DNA of 64,000 nt from Mucilaginibacter myungsuensis (lineage in GTDB: Bacteria > Bacteroidota > Bacteroidia > Sphingobacteriales > Sphingobacteriaceae). The stretch's first letter is position 1, and each line of letters starts with the position of its first letter. The position numbers and the translations under genes were made by a program. The notes below the pieces were generated by a model that made no database searches, was not told where the DNA came from, and saw only the letters and a list, made by a program, of their open reading frames with translations. Shown piece after piece: positions 61,051 to 64,000 of the stretch. The stretch spans positions 186,001 to 250,000 of the forward strand of contig NZ_JADFFL010000006.1 in NCBI RefSeq assembly GCF_015222005.1, given 5' to 3'.

Positions 61051-63225
61051 CTACCAGTTTACCACCACCTTCACCCCATCCGGATTATTGTCAAATCCCA
61101 GGAATAAAGTATTAGATGAAGCATCCCAAGTCGACTTTACCTCTACGTCAGCGCCTTTGCTATCCGTCAACTTAATACTTTTTGCTTGTGCGGGTAATAA
61201 TATCCGCATGGCATTAATAGTATTGGCCGGGCTTTTAGCGGTAAAGTTGTACTGCTTGCCCGATACGCTTTCCTCATAGATACGGGCGGCGGTGGCTAAT
61301 ACCTGCGGCTTGCCTTTATTGGGTGCGCGTTTTACATTGTACAGGTACGCTTGCTCGCCGGGGTTTACGATTTTCTCTGCCAATACTGGTAACTCGGGAT
61401 CGAACAAGTCTATCACCGGGCCCTTAACAACGTATGGTTTGGTATCCTCGTTCTCGTTCAGTACAGCGACGATATCGTACGGACCGCGCTCTAAGTACAG
61501 GTTGTTCTTGATGATCAGCTTACCGGCTTTGCCGTCTATCTCATAGGCTTGTTTAATAGTATTCAGGTAGTTGGCATCTTTACCCGCTTGCATGGCAAAG
61601 TCTTTAGGGTTATCGCGCATCACATGCACCGCGCCTGCGCCTACTTTGTATTTACCTGCTTTGGCGTCCTGATCTATGCCCAATGCCTTAAACAAATGCT
61701 GCGATGGCGCTTTAAAGGTATTGCCCTTGGTGTTCCACCATTCGTAAACGCTTTGGTAGGGGTCGTCGTCTTTACCGGCGTAGATCAGTACGCCACCTTT
61801 TTTAACCCAGGCAGCCAGTTGATCATGCACTTCGGCGGCATGCGGTTTCATGTTAGAATAGCTTACTACCAATACTTTGATGTCTTTTAAAGTGGCGGCA
61901 TAACCCAGGTTTTCCATGTGGACGGTCTGCACCGGGATGCCGCGTTTTACCAACGGTAAGGTCTGCCCGTAAAAGATCGAGAACTGCGGATCCTCGAAAC
62001 CATTGTGCGTAGGAAAACGCTGGAACATCAGCGAATTACCCATCAGCACGCCGATGCCGTTAACGCCGGTCACTTTATTGGGGGATGCAGGTATATCGTT
62101 CAGCGAGTTCACCATCACTTGCATTTGGGTGGAATAGAATTTAGGGATGTATACGCTCGAATCGGTATTGGCCAATTTGTATTTGCCGGTGTAGATACGC
62201 TCGGGCCACGGCATCACCTCGTAATTGGCCACCATGGGGTACAATAATTTAGCGGTGAACGTTGCCTGATAGTTGCGCTTGTAATCGGCCCAATCGCGGT
62301 GTGCGTCCTCTATCGGGTCGGTCAAAAAGAATAGTTTACGTTTAGTAGGGGCGGTCATGGAAACCATCGAACCATATTCAAGGAACGCATTCTCGAATAC
62401 GCGCTCTTTACGTTGCCCGTTAAAGTAAGTCGGTTCACGCGAGGTACCCGTCCATACTTGTGCAATGTAACCGTCTATACTCGGCAGCGATGCTAAACTC
62501 GCCTCCGGACTAACGATCTGCCACGATGAATAATTCACCAGCGAGTGTGTCGGTATGTAAACCTTTACCTCGGTGCCTTTGCTTTTGGCGTAGGCCTTGG
62601 CATATTCAGATACCTCTTTAATGCAACGATAGTAAAGCTGGTATTTTAATTTGCTGGACAGGTAGGTGTTCTCCGCACTTTCATGCTGAGGTTTCCAGGC
62701 AAAGCCATAAAACTTCTGCCATTCCTCTTTAAATGCTTCGCTATAACCACCGCGCATCCAAAACTCGGGTTCTTCTAAAAATATCTCCTTGATGCCTACA
62801 TCTATCACCCGTTTCATTACGCCCTCCTGCATGTATTTGATAAAGGACTCGGTCGGCACAACATACGGTACATTTACGCCGTGCATAATGGGTTTGCCAT
62901 TGCGCTCTACCTGTGCCAGATCAAGGTGGTTCTTTCCGTCCCATTTGCCGGTGAAAAAATCCGAATAGCTACCCCAGGCAATGCCGGTCATGAAGGCGGT
63001 CTGATAGCCATGGTCGCGCCAGCTTTGTACGCGCTGCTCAAAGGTCATATCGCGACGGTCGTTAGTGCCGTAAACAATGGCCACGTCAGAGCGGACATCT
63101 ATAGCCGGACTCCATGGTGCGCCGGTCTGGAAGGTGGTTTTTTGCGGTAACGATGCAGTTTTGCTTTGCGCGAAGGCAGTAACAGCGGCAGTTGCTAATA
63201 GGGTAGCAAGTAAAATTCTTTTCAT
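61051..63225 (-). CDS. Large exported protein, glycoside-hydrolase-like (TIM-barrel plus amidotransferase-like fold)
   Basis: 724 residues from the ATG at 63223-63225; signal peptide cut after A19 ('AFA', mature Gln20). The N-terminal ~400 residues read like a TIM-barrel glycosidase: 'FMTGIAWGSYSDFFTGKWDG', 'HGVNVPYVVPTESFIKYMQEG', split once, and 'GIKEIFLEEPEFWMRGGYSE', where the paired Glu residues are possible catalytic acids. Residues ~450-530 ('VLVVSYSNMKPHAAEVHDQL', 'AAWVKKGGVLIYAGKDDDPY') resemble the class-I-amidotransferase-like trimerisation domain of GH42-type enzymes. A beta-rich C-terminal domain follows (about 590-724). It lacks a lipobox and a T9SS C-terminal domain. I do not recognise the exact family; hydrolysis of a plant or microbial glycan is a guess. 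Confidence 0.6.
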   Translation of the reverse strand: MKRILLATLLATAAVTAFAQSKTASLPQKTTFQTGAPWSPAIDVRSDVAIVYGTNDRRDMTFEQRVQSWRDHGYQTAFMTGIAWGSYSDFFTGKWDGKNHLDLAQVERNGKPIMHGVNVPYVVPTESFIKYMQEGVMKRVIDVGIKEIFLEEPEFWMRGGYSEAFKEEWQKFYGFAWKPQHESAENTYLSSKLKYQLYYRCIKEVSEYAKAYAKSKGTEVKVYIPTHSLVNYSSWQIVSPEASLASLPSIDGYIAQVWTGTSREPTYFNGQRKERVFENAFLEYGSMVSMTAPTKRKLFFLTDPIEDAHRDWADYKRNYQATFTAKLLYPMVANYEVMPWPERIYTGKYKLANTDSSVYIPKFYSTQMQVMVNSLNDIPASPNKVTGVNGIGVLMGNSLMFQRFPTHNGFEDPQFSIFYGQTLPLVKRGIPVQTVHMENLGYAATLKDIKVLVVSYSNMKPHAAEVHDQLAAWVKKGGVLIYAGKDDDPYQSVYEWWNTKGNTFKAPSQHLFKALGIDQDAKAGKYKVGAGAVHVMRDNPKDFAMQAGKDANYLNTIKQAYEIDGKAGKLIIKNNLYLERGPYDIVAVLNENEDTKPYVVKGPVIDLFDPELPVLAEKIVNPGEQAYLYNVKRAPNKGKPQVLATAARIYEESVSGKQYNFTAKSPANTINAMRILLPAQAKSIKLTDSKGADVEVKSTWDASSNTLFLGFDNNPDGVKVVVNW

Positions 63226-63434
63226 AGCGGTGGTTTGTACTTGCCAATGGATAAGCAAGCGGATAATAGGGAACTGTTTAAAAGGAACTGTGCAGACAAG
63301 TTAGCTATTTTGCTACTTGTTTATACAAGATGTGGTGTGTAATTATTTCTTTACGATGAAAGGACCTCAACGTATCGGGATATACAAATATACTAACAAG
63401 TTTAGTAAAATGCATTTTTATTTTAAATAATAGA
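63226..63434. other. Intergenic region upstream of the large exported protein gene
   Basis: 209 bp, very A+T-rich towards 63434 with 'ATATACAAATATACTAAC'. Both flanking genes are on the minus strand. No exact TAnnTTTG box and no RNA gene was recognised. Confidence 0.4.
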
Positions 63435-64000
63435 TCAGCCTCTGACCACCTCCTTCGACGCGGCTACCTTATTCCGCTTCTCCATCTCCTCTTCGTAGAT
63501 CAGCAAAATGAATTTGATATCGTCATCGAACTTACCCACCTCCTTAGCGGGGAAACCGTAATAAGGGGAATTGATATTAACCCTTGGACCAGCCTCGCCA
63601 ACATAAGGAGAATTGATCCCGACCGACCAAATCATGCTTGCCGACGACATTAACAGGTTAGGAGCATTAACATTTAGAGACGCACCGATACCTAAGGCAA
63701 CGCGCCCCACTGCACCATCAGGCGCTTTAGTGAAATAGAAATTCTTAAGCAGTTGATTCCAGCTCAATACGTCAGCCTGGGCGTTCATCTGTATCTCTAC
63801 AGCGCCGTATTTGCCATCCTCTTTGCCGAACTTCTCCATCGCTTTTGCGGGGTTTAGCCATTTGATGTCCCTAAAGTCCATCTTGTCAAGAGTGTAGATC
63901 GATAGCGGGTCTGCCACCTTACCATTAACGGTCAACACGGGCCGCTTGTCCAGCGAATCGATCCGTTGATAAGGTAGCTTTTGGGCTATGGTCATTCCCG
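63435..64000 (-). CDS. Secreted protein with a plug-like motif (5' end outside window)
   Basis: The frame stays open to the window edge; the ATG at 63993-63995 is probably internal. The visible start 'GMTIAQ-KLPYQR' looks like the end of a signal peptide followed by mature Gln. About 188 residues are seen. Residues 20-70 ('RPVLTVNGKVADPLSIYTLD', 'IKWLNPAKAMEKFGKEDGKYGAVEIQM', split here) follow the pattern of a TonB plug: 'VDGK...IxxIxVLxxxxAxxxYGxxGxxGVIxI'. No SusC-type barrel follows; the C terminus is Lys/Glu-rich ('EEEMEKRNKVAASKE'). Such short plug-like modules occur in Bacteroidota outside true receptors. Function unknown. Confidence 0.55.
   Translation of the reverse strand, partial: GMTIAQKLPYQRIDSLDKRPVLTVNGKVADPLSIYTLDKMDFRDIKWLNPAKAMEKFGKEDGKYGAVEIQMNAQADVLSWNQLLKNFYFTKAPDGAVGRVALGIGASLNVNAPNLLMSSASMIWSVGINSPYVGEAGPRVNINSPYYGFPAKEVGKFDDDIKFILLIYEEEMEKRNKVAASKEVVRG

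Noticed and set aside
61051-63225. Type IX secretion cargo
   Set aside because: The C terminus ends in an ordinary beta-strand region without the Lys-rich conserved T9SS C-terminal domain. None of the exported proteins in the window shows one.

Overview
The window comes from a chromosome of the phylum Bacteroidota, most likely family Sphingobacteriaceae (Mucilaginibacter/Pedobacter-like). The evidence is a 2345-residue SprA translocon protein, the gene order purH-mreB-mreC-mreD-mrdA-rodA, a DUF5606 protein, a DnaG primase without zinc-finger ligands, many SusC-type CarboxypepD_reg domains, and upstream boxes of the Bacteroidota form TAnnTTTG. No plasmid, phage, CRISPR, rRNA or tRNA gene was seen. 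Most of the window is core chromosome mixed with lineage-specific secreted proteins of unknown function.

Layout. 1-3.4 kb: the end of an AsmA-like protein, then yraN and dnaG on the minus strand. 3.6-8.4 kb: a minus-strand tandem array of four paralogous exported CarboxypepD_reg proteins, two of which also share a duplicated promoter. 8.5-16.3 kb: housekeeping and stress genes (OYE reductase, OsmC, AI-2E-type permease, cyclophilin, DUF5606, CDF metal exporter, rlmH, a membrane-anchored MutS-like ATPase). 16.5-22.4 kb: a 1965-residue alpha-2-macroglobulin-like protein carrying an inserted SusC-type CarboxypepD_reg plus plug module. 22.7-30.6 kb: small exported proteins in duplicated pairs, with asnS, an EamA permease and a UspA protein. 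31-42.3 kb: maeB-ruvA-sprA followed by a glutaminyl cyclase lipoprotein. 42.4-46.5 kb: a lipoprotein, purN, an Mrr-type endonuclease with a convergent small gene, and purH. 46.6-52.4 kb: the cell-shape operon mreBCD-mrdA-rodA. 52.5-60.2 kb: an acidic linker protein, tdk, a single-domain response regulator, leuS and tex. 60.2-64 kb: a long noncoding repeat region, a small ORF, a large exported protein of glycoside-hydrolase-like appearance, and the edge of a plug-like secreted protein.

Two themes link the genes. First, export: all 12 complete signal-peptidase-I-type signal peptides in the window place Gln immediately after the predicted cut. A glutaminyl cyclase that could convert this Gln to pyroglutamate is encoded next to sprA. 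Second, intergenic space is filled by several families of short inverted repeats, often between converging genes, where they probably act as terminators.

The strongest candidates for something undescribed are the A2M/SusC-plug hybrid (16516-22413), the four-gene exported array (3623-8399), and the large inverted-repeat element at 60331-60641. All functional statements come from reading motifs. No database search was run.
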